The notes below the pieces were generated by a model. The model was not told the DNA's origin, searched no databases, and worked only from the letters and a program-made list of their open reading frames with translations. A program made the position numbers and the translations under genes. Of a stretch of 64,000 bases of DNA, positions 46,071-57,474 are shown piece after piece; within the stretch, counting starts at the first letter, position 1, and every line of letters begins with the position of its first letter. The stretch is from Tenrec ecaudatus (taxonomy: Eukaryota > Chordata > Mammalia > Afrosoricida > Tenrecidae): the NCBI RefSeq assembly GCF_050624435.1, contig NC_134537.1:127138086-127202085 (forward strand). The letters run 5' to 3'.

Positions 46071-48035
46071 TGATCCTGAAGGTGATGTGCAAGTCATCAA
46101 GATCATCGACGGTGTCTATTTTTGTTAAATGTGATACAGAAAAATTCCACTTTGCTTTGGTCAAATATGTTAATGTGGTGATTGTTGGTTTAGTATTAAA
46201 CTGAAGATTCATGATTAGTAAACCGATGTATAGATTTAATGGTAGTTTAAATATTAGCCCATATCATTATAACTATAAAAAGGTGTTTTACAAGGCAATA
46301 CTTGTCAGTCATATATGGTTGCTTCTTCGGCCTACTTCATTTTATTGCCTAAATGAAAAAGCCTCGTGAAATCCCCAAGTCCCATTAACTCAAGTGCTTT
46401 CCTGAGTGACTCTCTGGCCCAGACATCCCAGCCCATCTTTGTGATGTGTACATGCTTACATGGTGCCTCCTTTGCACCGAGGGCAGCGTGTTGTAGAAAT
46501 GGCATGTAGAAAGTCTCTGAGTATCTTTGCCATCTGCTTCCACAAAGTAATAACCAAAAATAAAATGAAACAAACAAGAATGCACCCAAATAGCCACCCG
46601 TGCCGAAAACCTTCCTTTTGAGGTCCAGAAATGTATGATAAGTCTCCAATGTGACCCACAGTATCATTTCAACAGAATCCTTGGCTTCCAACTGCACAGG
46701 AAGCCAGTCTGAGTGCTGAGCAAGGAACCTGCATCGGGGAATAATGGCTCAAACCAACCTTAACACGTGTGTGTGGTTTCTAATACATCAGACTCAAGAT
46801 AAATGCATCTTCTTTCATTTTAGTAAAACAACTGTGGGTAGCATCCAAAAATAGCTGACTTAACTAGACATCTAGCCAGATCTAGAATGCTCCACGTGGA
46901 CCGGGCTGTTGCGTCTCCATCTGTACAGCCTGCTGCCTGCCTGTTTTGAATTCTGCAGAGTTGGGAGGAGAATCCAAGAGATAAAGACTCAGCAGGCATA
47001 GGCTGCCTCTACTCCCACTTTCACGGGGTGATTCCCCTACTCCCATTTATGCTTTGACAGGGGCTGATTATGTAGGATTCTGGGCAGCCTCCTCATTTTC
47101 AAAGTCTTTCTGTGTGAAGCACACCTGACCTAGAGTTCACTGAGTACCAGGTGCATATCTGTTAATTCTCAGGTGTCCCATTTGTATACACACATATTTT
47201 ACGTCTTTCCTGTGTTTTGTCTTTTTATTTCCTACCAAAAAAAAAAAACCCACACAAAACCAAATAAAACACTTCGCCACTCAAGGAACTTGATTTCCTT
47301 TAAACAAATAGCGTGAAACCTATTTAGCAGTTAAATACATTTACAGATAAATCAAAGTCACAAGCCACTGCGTCAGGTGTCCGGTATCGACTATGAACTC
47401 TCAATCTCTACGGAATGAGCGGCCGCAAGTAATGTTTGAAAACTCTTTCTGGGAGAAAGTCTGGCCAGTTTTTAATTTGTCACTGAGTCATTTTTATTAT
47501 GCTCATTCTTTCTTGGTTACATTACACATAGATAGAAAAGATAGTTTTCTCTTCCTATTTTGAAAACAAAAATAGAATTTCTAGCAACTATTGATTTTAC
47601 ATTTTCATAACTTTACTTATGTTCTGTGCTGCCTATAAACAAATGTTTTGAGAAAATGCAACTCAGAAAATACTGGGAATGATTCTTGCTTTGAAAAGTA
47701 TTATTACTATTGTAGAAGAGATAGTATTATTTTTTTCCATTTTAATTGCTTGGTACATAGTTGCTGTCTTTAATTCTCATGTACTAACAATGAATCTCAA
47801 GACCATATGTGATGAGACATCTGTCCTTTCTGCTGAGCTGCTATGATGGACCAAATCACAGTTGAGATACAATCTGAGGTTGAGATGATGAGAAACATTA
47901 AGAGAAAAAAAATGGTATAACTGCAAGAGTCTAAGTTTGAATCAAATAGAAGTTGTACTGCAGAAAATGGAAATATAAAGTACAGAAAGCAGTTTGAGGA
48001 AGCAAGAGGTAAAGGACAAAATGAATCATTATAAA
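46071..48035. other. No gene recognised; NotI-like GC-rich spot at 47419
   Basis: Includes a minus frame of 121 codons at 46332-46697 with no recognised family. Around 47360-47430 is a CpG-containing patch with gcggccgc at 47419-47426, unusual for this AT-rich region. A poly-A run at 47238-47250 has no recognisable SINE in front of it. Confidence 0.4.
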
Positions 48036-48039
48036 AGAC

Positions 48040-48215
48040 AGGTGGATTGGACATGCCCCTACAGAGTGGTCACAGGGAAGAGATGAGCCAATCAGGGCAA
48101 AGTATAGCTCTGATGAAACAAACAACATTCCTCTAGCTCTGTGGTGCTACCTTCACCCCACTACCATAACCTCAATTTTACCTTAGAAATTGGATTAACC
48201 AGAACATGCACACTA
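48040..48215 (+). mobile_element. L1 3' UTR fragment just upstream of L1 coding remnant
   Basis: 'gaagagatgagccaatcag' (48077-48095), 'gctctgatgaaac' and 'cataacctcaattttacc' match the late 3' UTR of this L1 family (compare 54290-54410). It ends near 48215 and ORF1 sequence begins within about 60 bases. The order 3' UTR then ORF1 is the reverse of an L1, so a second, older L1 piece or a rearrangement lies here. Confidence 0.8.
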
Positions 48216-48261
48216 TCCAGGAGGCTGACAGACTACCAGCTAGGCTGACAGAATATGAGCT

Positions 48262-48519
48262 AGCCTGAATCAAAAAAAGAAGTCACCAAGGCACATAATA
48301 TTGAAACTATCCAACTTTGAGGAAAAGGAGAAAATCATGAGAGCAAGTAGGAAAAAACAAGCAATCACATATAAAAGTTCTCAAATAACAATAGGCCTAT
48401 CATCAGATACTATGAAGAAGAGGAGAGAGTGGAGTAACATATTCCAAAAATTCAAGGAAAACGACACAAATCCAAGAATACTCTATCCAGCCAAATTATC
48501 TATCAAGATAGATGGATAA
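48262..48519 (+). pseudogene. L1 ORF1 protein C-terminal domain, remnant
   Basis: ORF1 encodes the trimeric RNA-binding chaperone of L1 ribonucleoprotein. The sequence reads 'RHIILKLSNFEEKEKIMRA' from 48289, then 'QAITYKSSQITIGLSSDTM', 'RREWSNIFQKF' and 'PRILYPAKLSIKIDG' before a stop at 48517-48519. That is the ORF1 C-terminal domain in order. The coiled coil and most of the RRM are absent, and the copy stops early, at the point where intact ORF1 proteins continue. Not functional. Confidence 0.85.
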
Positions 48520-48685
48520 GTTTAGTTTTCCAGACAATGAAAAACTAAAAAAACACGGGCAGAAGAACAGCACTCACTGAGCACAAAAACAAGATCACCA
48601 CATAGAAAACCCACCTAGAGGGCAACAAAGATAAAACAACCCCAATATAGCATTGACTTAAGGGTGGGAAGAACTCAAGAATGAA

Positions 48686-48691
48686 ACACAC

Positions 48692-48725
<34 letters not shown>
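48686..48725. repeat. Dinucleotide microsatellite (CA)n
   Basis: About 20 CA units with one G substitution, in the spacer between the L1 ORF1 and ORF2 remnants. Confidence 0.95.
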
Positions 48726-48778
48726 CAAAATCTGATAAGAAAGGGAGGTAGGAAAACACCCAAACCAAAAGGTATAAG

Positions 48779-49216
48779 ATGCTATCACAAAGTCCACAGA
48801 TGGAAGTAATAACCTTGAATATCAATGGACTGAACTCAGGCATTAAAAGACTGAGGCTAGCAGACTGGCTTAAGAAACACAACCCATCAATTTGCTGCCT
48901 ACAAGAGACACATTTTAAGACTACCAACAAAAATAGGCTAAGAATCAAAGGCTGGAGAAAAATATTCCCAGCCAACAAAAATTCCAAAAGAGCAGGGGTT
49001 GTAATCCTAATCTTGGATAAAATTTACCTCAAAATGCAAATCATAAAAAGAGATAAGGAGGGACATTATATAATGATCAATGGAATAGTAAACAAGGAAC
49101 TACTAAGCATTTTAAACATATATTCCCTGAATGAGAGATCCAGTGAATATGTCAACCAAACACTCCAAAAGATAAAAAATAAAAGAAATCACAGCCTCAA
49201 CAATTACAGTAGGTGA
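48779..49216 (+). pseudogene. L1 ORF2 endonuclease domain, broken
   Basis: ORF2 normally carries an apurinic-type endonuclease followed by reverse transcriptase. This 145-codon frame opens with 'MEVITLNINGLNSGIK' (48800), the conserved N-terminal block with the catalytic Asn, and has 'ICCLQETHFK', with the catalytic Glu. A frameshift near 49200 moves the next block to another frame, where 'VGDLNTPL' (with the conserved Asp and Asn) is readable. Further on, 'HIFKSRQHMG'-like readings replace the His block. An in-frame Met at 48779 precedes the usual start; either is academic. Confidence 0.88.
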
Positions 49217-49719
49217 CTTGAATACACCGCTCTTTGAGAAAGATAGATCACAGGGAAAAAACTCAACAAAGAGGCTAGAGAGCTAAACATTACAATTCAA
49301 CAATTTGACCTGATATTTACAGAACTCTTCATCCAAATAAAAAAAAAATATTCACATTCTTTCAAGCCTACATGGCACATATTCAAAAGTAGACAACATA
49401 TGGGGGCATAAGGCAAATCTGCATAAAATTAAGCACATTGTCATCATACAGACATCTCTCTATGACCACTGTGCCAGAATGCTGGAAATCAACAAAAGGA
49501 AGATGAAGAACAAAGAGCAAACAATTGGAGGATAAATAACCTTCTATTGAAAAAGGAGTGTGTACTGACCCAGATCAGAGATGAAATTAAGAACTTTCCA
49601 GAAATCAGCAAGAATGAGAACACGACGTACCAAAACTTATGGGACACAGCAAAGGCAGTTATCAGAGGAAGTTTCATAGCAATACAGGCACACCTGAAAA
49701 ATGAAGAGAGAATTAGGAT

Positions 49720-51195
49720 ATGCTGACACAAAATTTACAGCAACTAGAGCAGAGTCAACAGGACAATCCTACTAATAGCAAAAGAAAAGAAATAATGAAA
49801 ATCAGGGCTGAGATTCTGGGGATGGAAAATAAGAAAACTATGGAAAACATTAATGCTGCTGAAAGTTGGTTCTTTGAAAGGATAAACAGAATCAACAGAC
49901 CGCTGGCAAACTTAATCAAAGAAAGGAAGGAACAAATTTCAATATTAAGAATGAGGGATAAAACAGGGGACATCACAACAGACCCTAGTAAAATTAGAAG
50001 GATAATTACACAGTACTACAAAGGACTATACTCCAATGAATTCAACAAATTGGAAGGCATGGATAAATTCTTGGCAAAGCAATCCCTCCCTAGACTCTCC
50101 CTAATGGACGTCAAGAATCTCAACAAGACAATAGAAGAAATAGAAAAGGTTATCAAGGGATTAACAACAAAAAAATCCTCTGGACCAGATGACTTCACAG
50201 GAGAATTCTACCAAGCATTCAGGGAAGAACTGATACCAATCCTACATAAACTCTTCCAGAACATAAAAAAAAGACGACATACTCCCGAACTCCTTCTATG
50301 AAGCTAGTGTAACTCTGATACCAAAACTTTGCAGGGATCCCACAAGAATTGAGAACTACAGGCCAATATCCTTAATGGACATTGATGCAAAACTCCTTAA
50401 CAAAATACTGGCCAGTAGAATACAAATGTATATGAAACAAATAATTCAACATGACCAAGTGGGATTCATCCAGGGATGATTTAACATACGAAAGACCATT
50501 GGTATCATTGGCCATACTGACATGAAAAACAATAAGAACCACATGATGATATCGATAGATGCAGAAAACACATTCGACAGCATCCAACACCCATGCCTGT
50601 TTAAGACACTCTAGAAGATAGGACTAGAAGGAAAACTCCTCAAGATAATACATGCTATATATGAAAAACCAACACCAACGTCGTAGTCAACGGAGAAAAT
50701 ACTAACAGAATCCCACTGAAAAATGGGACCAGACAAGGATGTTCCTTATCCTCACTCTTATTTAACATTGTACTGGAGGTTTTAGCTAACAGCGTAGGAC
50801 AAAGAAAAGTCATCAAAGGTATCCACTTGGGGAAGGAAGACGTGAAACTATGGTTAATTGTAGATGTGATGATTTTATATATGGAAAATCCCAAAAGCTC
50901 CATATGGGGAATACTGGAAGCAATAGAGGAGTATGGCAGAGTGGCAGGATACAAGATCAATAAACAGAAGTCTATCAGACTGCTATACACATTGGATAAG
51001 GCCACAGACGAGGAGATAAAAAATGTGATACCCTTCATAATAGCCAAGCACAAACTGAAATATCTAGGGATATACTTGACTAAAAGAACAAAAGATGTAT
51101 ATGAGGAAAACTACAGAACACTCTTAAAAGAAACCAAGAGTGACCTCCCAAATGGTAGAACACCCCATGCTCATGGATTGAAAGACTCAATATAG
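49720..51195 (+). pseudogene. L1 ORF2 reverse-transcriptase region, broken
   Basis: The frame 49720-50301 (193 codons) contains '[20 protein letters not shown]' and '[17 protein letters not shown]', the pre-palm and fingers region. A frameshift at about 50290 follows. The next parts read '[16 protein letters not shown]', 'QVGFIQG' and 'ISIDAENTFD' in other frames. The frame 50827-51195 spans the palm, but where L1 has F-A-D-D, this copy has 'LIVDVMILYMENPKSS', so one catalytic Asp is lost. Then 'YKINKQKS' and 'KYLGIYLTK' follow. Inactive. Confidence 0.9.
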
Positions 51196-52600
51196 TAAAG
51201 ATGCTGCTTCTGCTCAAGGCATTATACAAGTTTAAAGCAATCTCAATACAATTACCGTCTTCTTTCTTCTAAGAAATGGATAAACTGATTATAAACTTCA
51301 TATAGAGAGGGAAGAAGCCCCAAATTAGCACAGAACTCCTCAAGAAGAAAGACACAGTGGGAGGGCTTGTTTTACCTGACTTTAGGACATACTATACAGC
51401 CACAGTGATCAAACAACATGGTATTGGTATAATGACAGATACTCAGACCAATGGAAAAGAACTGAAAACCCAGAAATAAAATAATCAGCATACAGACAAC
51501 TAATCTTTGATAAGGGCTCCCCAAAGATCCAATGGGAAGCAGATGGCCTCTTCAACAAGTGAGGCTAAAAAATTATATCTATCTGCAGAAAAATGAAGCT
51601 TGATCCTTATCTCACTCCATGTATGAGAATCAACTCAATGTGGATCACAGACCTTGAGGTGAAACACCAAACTATTAGGGCCATCATGAGGGAATTGGGA
51701 CCAACCTGAGAAATTTGGCACAGGGAATACATAGAGTATCTGAAATAGGGAAGGACACAAATACAGATGAGTCACAAATTGACAAATGGGATATACTGAA
51801 GATAAAACACCTGTGCACATCGAAAGAATTCACCAAGAGAGTAATAATGAGCCCAGAGACTGGGTAAACATCTTTATCAACGACATATCATACAAAGGCC
51901 TTATTACTAAAATCTACAATATTCTGCTAGCTTCCAAAAAAAACCAAAACCAAACAAACCCTAATTTCCCACGGAGGAGGTAGGCATAGGACCTGCACAG
52001 AAGTTTCACAATGGCAGAAATCCAAATGGCCAATGAACATATGAGAAAATGTTCCCAATCATTAGCCATAAGAGAAATGTAAATTAAAACAACTATGAGA
52101 TAGCACCTAACACCCTCAAAGATAGCTCAATTCAAAAAATCAGAAAGCAACAAACACTGGAGGGGCTGTGGTGAGATAGGAACTCTCATCCACTGAGGTG
52201 GACCTGTAAAGTCACTATGGAAATCGGTTTGGCAATATCTAAATATCTAAAACAGATGGAAATTGAGCTACCATGTCACCCAGCAATCTCCCTACTGTGC
52301 ATATATCTAGAAGAGGCAAGAAACAAATGATGGCCAGACATCTGTGCTCCAATGTTCATCATGGCACAGTTCACAATTTCAAGGAGTTGGAAATAATTCA
52401 AATTTCCATCAACAGATGAGTAGATAAAAAAAAACCGTGGCACATACATACAATGGATACTACACAACTCTAAAATGCAGTGATTAATGTATGAAGCACA
52501 TCACCGCATGGGAAGAACTGGAGGAAATGATGCTAAACAAAGTAAGCCAAGCACAAAAGACAAGTACAACAAGAGTCTGCTGAGGTAGTCTTAGAAAAAG
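51196..52600 (+). pseudogene. L1 ORF2 C-terminal region, broken
   Basis: Continues collinearly in several frames: the 'KFIW'-type block near 51300, 'PDFRTYYTATVIKQH' near 51380, the 'WVNIFINDISYKGLITKIYN' block (51863-51925), and 'MEILQNSN'-type end. The cysteine-containing C-terminal part is degraded. It ends near 52600. Confidence 0.8.
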
Positions 52601-54850
52601 AAATGCAAAAGGGACACAGGGAAAAAGCTACTATATTCAAACATTCCTGGGGTGAGGTCTAGGTAGTATGTTAGAGACCAGACCAAATCCAGGGAAACAT
52701 CTGGTAGGCAACTAAGTAGGAGGAGGGGGAAAAAGGCATGGGTAACAGGGGAATAGGGCACTAACCCACCCAAGGGGAGGGTATTGTTTATATCTCTACA
52801 GGGAAAGAGGGACCAATCTTCAACCTGGTGCTCCAAGATATGGACACAACATACCAGCATGAAGCAGGGGACCAATAGAAAGGTCTGAAGGGTTGGTCCC
52901 AATTCCAAATACGTGGACAGCCCTCCTCCCTCCAGAATGCTTTACTTTAGAGGGCAGCACTGAAGCTACAGCTCAGGGAGAGGGACATGTCCAATCAGAG
53001 TATACAGGAGCAAATGGAAGGGTGAGGTTGGGGGGAGAGTGGAGCACATCCTGACTCACCAAATCCTGCGGACGATATCCCTACTTAGAGCAGACAATGC
53101 ACAGTGAAGACCATATGGCCAGCCCCAATATGAGACAGGACGTCCATCACTGACTTATAACCCTATAGGAGACAACACTGGAGACACAGGGCAAGAATTG
53201 CACCTGATCTGATTCTATCACACTGAAGCAAAACACTAAGAGCATACAACAGAACAGCAAAGGGAGCAGAGCAAGGAAGTCCCAAGGGAATACCAAAAAT
53301 AGACTTTGGGGCCAGGGGATGGCCTCCCATCAGACTCAACTGGAAAACACTCCTAAAGGTCAACAAACAGACCATGAACTGTTCACAGGCTTTTCTTTCT
53401 TCTTTTTGTCATTGCTGTGTTATTGTTTTCTTTTGTTGCTTTGTCTTAATTTTTGTGCATATTATTATCTCTGCAGGTCTATCTAGATAAGAAAGGCGGG
53501 ACAAACAATCTGGAGAAGTAAACAACAGGACCGACAAGTCCAGTGGGACATGGGAGAGGGGGAGATGGGGGAAAATAAGTAGGTGTTAACAAAGTGGGCA
53601 TTAACAATAAGTGATCCAAAATCAATGGTGAAGAGGGTATAGGAGGCCTGGTAGGGCATGATGAAGGGCAATGTAACTGAAAGGAATTAACTGAAACCCA
53701 AATTAAGGCTGAACATGATAGTGGGACAAGAGAAAGGTAAAAGGAAATAGAGAAAAGAACTAGGAGGCAAAGGGCATTTATAGAGGTCTAAATATAGGCA
53801 CGTACATATGTAAATATATCTATACATGATGATGGGGAAATAGATCTATGTGCATATATTTATAGTTTTAGTATTAAGGTAGCAGATGGACATTGGGCCT
53901 CAACTCAAGCACTCCCTCAAAGCAAGAACACTTTTTTTTCTCTAGTATACTGGCATTCCATAATGCTCACCTTCCCAGGAGAATCGCTGAAGATAAAGTG
54001 GAGGTGTAAGCAAATGTGATGAAGAAAGTTGATGGTGTCCAGTTATCAACATATATAGCATCTAGGGTCTTAAAGGCTTGAAGATAAACAAGCGGTTATT
54101 TAGCTGAGAAGCAATAAAACCAACATGGAAGAAGCACACCAGCCTGTACAATCACAGGGGTCAATGGGATCAGTTAGCAGGCACCAAAGAACAAAAAAGA
54201 CATCATTGTGAATGAGGGGGAGTGTGCACTAGATACCCAAAGCCCATCTGTAGGCAACTGGACGTCCCCTTACAGAAGGTTGTCCAAGGATGAGATGAGT
54301 CCGTCAGGGTGCAGTGTACCAATGATGAAACATACAACTTTCTTCTAGTTCTTTAATGCCTCCTCTCTCTCCCACGATCATGATCCCAATTCCACTTTAC
54401 AAATCCAGCTAGACCAGAGAATGTACACTGGTACAGGTCAGAACTGGAAACACAGGAATCCAGGACAGATCAACCCCTCAGGACCAATAATGAGAGTAGC
54501 AATAACAGGAGGGGAAGGAGAAGGTGAGGTGGAAGAGGGAACCAATTACAAGGATCTACATATAACCTCCTCCCTGGGGATAGACAACATAAAAGTGGGT
54601 GAAGGGAGACATCGGACAGTGCAAGATATGAAAAAATAAAAGTAATTTATAAATTATCAATGGTTCATGAGAGAGGAGCTATGGGGGAGGGAGGGGGAAA
54701 ATGAGGAGCTGATAGTATGGGCTCAAGCAGAAAGCAAATGGTTTGAGAATGATGATGGCAACAGATGTACAAATGTGCTTGACACAATGGATGTAAGTAT
54801 TGATTGTGATAAGACTTTTATGAGTCACAAATAAAATGATTTTTTAAAAT
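52601..54850 (+). mobile_element. Long 3' UTR of the L1
   Basis: About 2.2 kb of non-coding sequence after ORF2, much longer than the roughly 0.5 kb of human L1. It has purine-rich tracts, 'gtcttaaaggcttgaag' (54066-54082), 'cggctagaccagag'-type blocks, and ends 'gtgataagacttttatg' then 'aataaaatga'. The last 0.3-1.5 kb is what the truncated copies at 12474, 15020, 28562, 28672 and 57100 carry. The function of the length is unknown. Confidence 0.85.
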
Positions 54851-55330
54851 CTTTAATCTGATAATTTCCACATGCGTCTGGATCACTTTTGTATAGAAGG
54901 GACAAATGTGGACCATTTCCAGTCCGGCTAGCCACCTTCTAAATTTCTTGGTGTCGAGAAGTGGTGCTTTCAGTAATGCATGTAAACATCAGTGGAGACA
55001 TTTTGATTGGCAGTCTGTCAATTTCCACAATCTCGTTTCTTTCCACTGCTTGAATGCAGCTTGGATCTTTATTTGAGTCCTCTCAGCGCTTCATCATATG
55101 CTACCTTCCATAATGGTTGACCACTGGTTAATTCTTTTTGATAAAGAGACTTCGTGTATGCCACCTTCTTTTTATGTTTCTGGTATCATTCATGCTCCCA
55201 CCCCACCCCCAAATTCTTCAATAGTATAACCTGAGGCTAGATTTTTTTTTTCTTTAGCGTTTTAGGATTGAGAAATGTGAAGTGTGTTCTTCCCTTTCCC
55301 TTTTTAAACTCCAGGTCTTTGCCCATTTGA
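54851..55330 (-). mobile_element. RTE/BovB-type LINE RT fragment, reverse
   Basis: Antisense RTE: 'tctgataatttccacatg', 'ccatttccagtccggc', 'aaatttcttggtgtcg', 'ttgaatgcagcttgg', 'ctccaggtctttgccc'. Starts directly after the L1 tail, so the L1 either inserted into it or lies against it; I could not find its continuation upstream of the L1. Confidence 0.83.
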
Positions 55331-56330
55331 TTATCATGGAACTATTAGTTAAATTAAACATTTTAGGTATTCTAATCTATTTCAACAGAGGGACAATCTG
55401 AGTCGCAGGAAATGATTTTAACTTTTGAATCACAGACTTGGGTTAAATAATGAGAATTTCTCGGTACCTCAGTTTCTCAGTTAATGGCAATCTTATCATT
55501 TGTTAATGACATAATGATGCAGAATATCTAGCAAAGAGTTTCTTATCAAATATATGGTAATAATCTATCTTAATAAACAGAAAACTACTGGAAAAATATT
55601 TATCCTCCTGGGTATGTGATATGATTAGCTGAAACACAAATATTTGCCTGTTCAAAGCATGTTTTTTGACTAACCCCAAAACAAATTTGTAAGATTATTA
55701 TTGTCACAGATTAATATTTTAAATATATATATATACATATCTGTTGACATATATGCCGTTCAAGTCATGGGGATGGTAGAATGAAAAATTAAAGGGAAGT
55801 AATTGATTACCCTTATATAAAAATGCATGTGTCTTTATTTATTCTTGTCATACACTAACCCTTGTTGCAAGCAGAACATAGTTTTAAAAAATGTTCCTCT
55901 AAAGAGAAATATATGGATGCCTGTTAATTTTACAAAAGGCTACCCAACGTATGCTTGGCTCCAATGGACACCAAAAATCTTAGATCAGGACTGGGAGAAG
56001 AATGTATTATCTTCCGCCCACTTCACTATCTCTTAGATAAATCATTTCCTGGGTATCCAGCAGTAGGAATCTGGTGGGCTTTTTAAAAATCAAAATAAAC
56101 ATTTTAGTTGAATTAATTTCCTGGAGTGAATTGAATGAGTGCTTCATGAAAGCTGACTTGACACTACAAAGGAATTTGTATCAAGAGCCTCTCTCTCAAG
56201 AAGAAGCTAATGGAGCCACCAAGTGTAGTTAATTTTGACTACTTTAACTAAATGGAAGCAAACAAGCAAGAAGTCTTATTTTATGACTAAGATTTCTGAC
56301 CTGTTACAAGTTGTAGGACCTAGTCCTAGG
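55331..56330. other. No gene; probable MIR at 55425-55535
   Basis: Within this stretch 'cacagacttgggttaaat' then 'ggtacctcagtttctcag' and 'ttaatgacataatgatg' look like a MIR core. A (TA)n run lies at about 55719-55735. Otherwise nothing is recognised, including in the 69-codon frame at 55827. Confidence 0.5.
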
Positions 56331-56334
56331 GATC

Positions 56335-56535
56335 CCACAATTAGCCCACACCCACCGCAGTTCCATCTATTCTAACTCATATCAGCCTCATAAGATAGAG
56401 TGGAACTGCTCAGTAACATTTCCACGGTGGAACATATTTAAAGAGGCAATCCGCCCCCTCCGAATAGCTGGTTTTTCAAATCTCCAACATTTTGGTTAGC
56501 AGCTGAGTGCCTGGTAAAACCACTCAGTACCGAAG
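56335..56535 (-). mobile_element. AfroSINE
   Basis: Reverse-strand copy: 'acccaccgcagttcc', 'taactcatatcagcc', 'gagtggaactgctcag', 'tggttagcagctgagtg' and 'taaaaccactcagtacc' at the head. Confidence 0.85.
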
Positions 56536-57083
56536 AAAAAAAATCTTTGTTATTTCCCTCCCTTTTTCTGTACTCAGGACACCAAAGAAGACATGATGCA
56601 TTAACAACTCATAAATCTGCCTCTCTCGCTTGTGTTATTCTAACCCTTGACCGTACACAAAGTTGCTTTCAAGGGACCGTCCAGTGGTTCAGGAGCTGCT
56701 ACAATAACCGCTCACAGAAGACTCCTGGCAGGAAACTTGCTCTTCTTGAGTTAAATGATACTTTTCTCTCCTGTAACCCATTTCTTTTCTGCTTTCTGTT
56801 ACAGATTAAAACAAGTAGATAGATAAACGGATCTCTCCTGAGGACATAATAACTGATGTCTTAGTTCTGTAGTATTGACTTCAGAAAGACTTTGCTTTGA
56901 TAAGGGACTGTTGGAGACAGACATCAATCCAAAGGAATAAAAAAAGATTAAGGAATAACAAAACATTAAGTGGCATATATATATATATATATAGCAGATG
57001 GACCTTTCTGGAGTCCCTTTACGGGCACTTTATCAATGGTTATTTGATGTACATATTAAGGCAGATCTGGTTAGTACCCGTAT
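56536..57083. other. No gene; (TA)n at 56974-56993
   Basis: The 91-codon frame at 56547 has no recognised family. 'agcagatggacctttctgg' after the (TA)n run resembles an L1 3' UTR block, but too little follows to call it. Confidence 0.45.
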
Positions 57084-57099
57084 AGAAAGAGTTCAAATT

Positions 57100-57430
57100 A
57101 GCTCAGAAGCAACAAAGCCCACATGGAAGAACACACCAGCCTGTGTGATCGCGTGGTTCTGAAGGGATCAGCTTTCAGGCATCAAAGAACAAAAAATCAT
57201 ATCATTGGCTGCACACCTCCATGATACGATTGCCGAAGACAAATGGGTGCTTAAGCAAATGTGGCGAAGAAAGCTTATGGTGCCTGGCTATCGAAAGAGA
57301 TAGTGTCTGGGGTCTTAAAGGCTTGAAGGTGAACAAGCGGCCATCTAGCTCAGAAGCAATAAAGCCCACATGGAAGAAGCACACCAGCCGGTGCGATCAC
57401 GAGGTACCAAAGGGACCAGGTAGAAGGCAT

Positions 57431-57474
<44 letters not shown>

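Larger units (their letters stand above)
48262..54850 (+). mobile_element. Large degenerate L1: ORF1 end, ORF2 and long 3' UTR
   Basis: The window's most complete LINE, about 6.6 kb. It runs from the C-terminal part of ORF1 (48262-48519) through a (CA)n-containing inter-ORF spacer, ORF2 endonuclease (from 48779), RT (49720-51195 and on), the ORF2 C-terminal end to about 52600, and a long 3' UTR ending in 'aataaaatgat' at 54830-54840 with a short tail. ORF1's N-terminal half and the 5' UTR are absent. It interrupts or abuts a reverse-strand RTE starting at 54851. No TSD is found. Confidence 0.92.

Noticed and set aside
46332..46697. 121-codon minus-strand frame, partly hydrophobic
   Set aside because: No recognised family, no convincing splice sites or neighbouring exons. 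Length within chance for 64 kb. Worth a protein search but not callable.
47238..47250. Poly-A run as a processed pseudogene or SINE tail
   Set aside because: No identifiable element or coding sequence precedes it.
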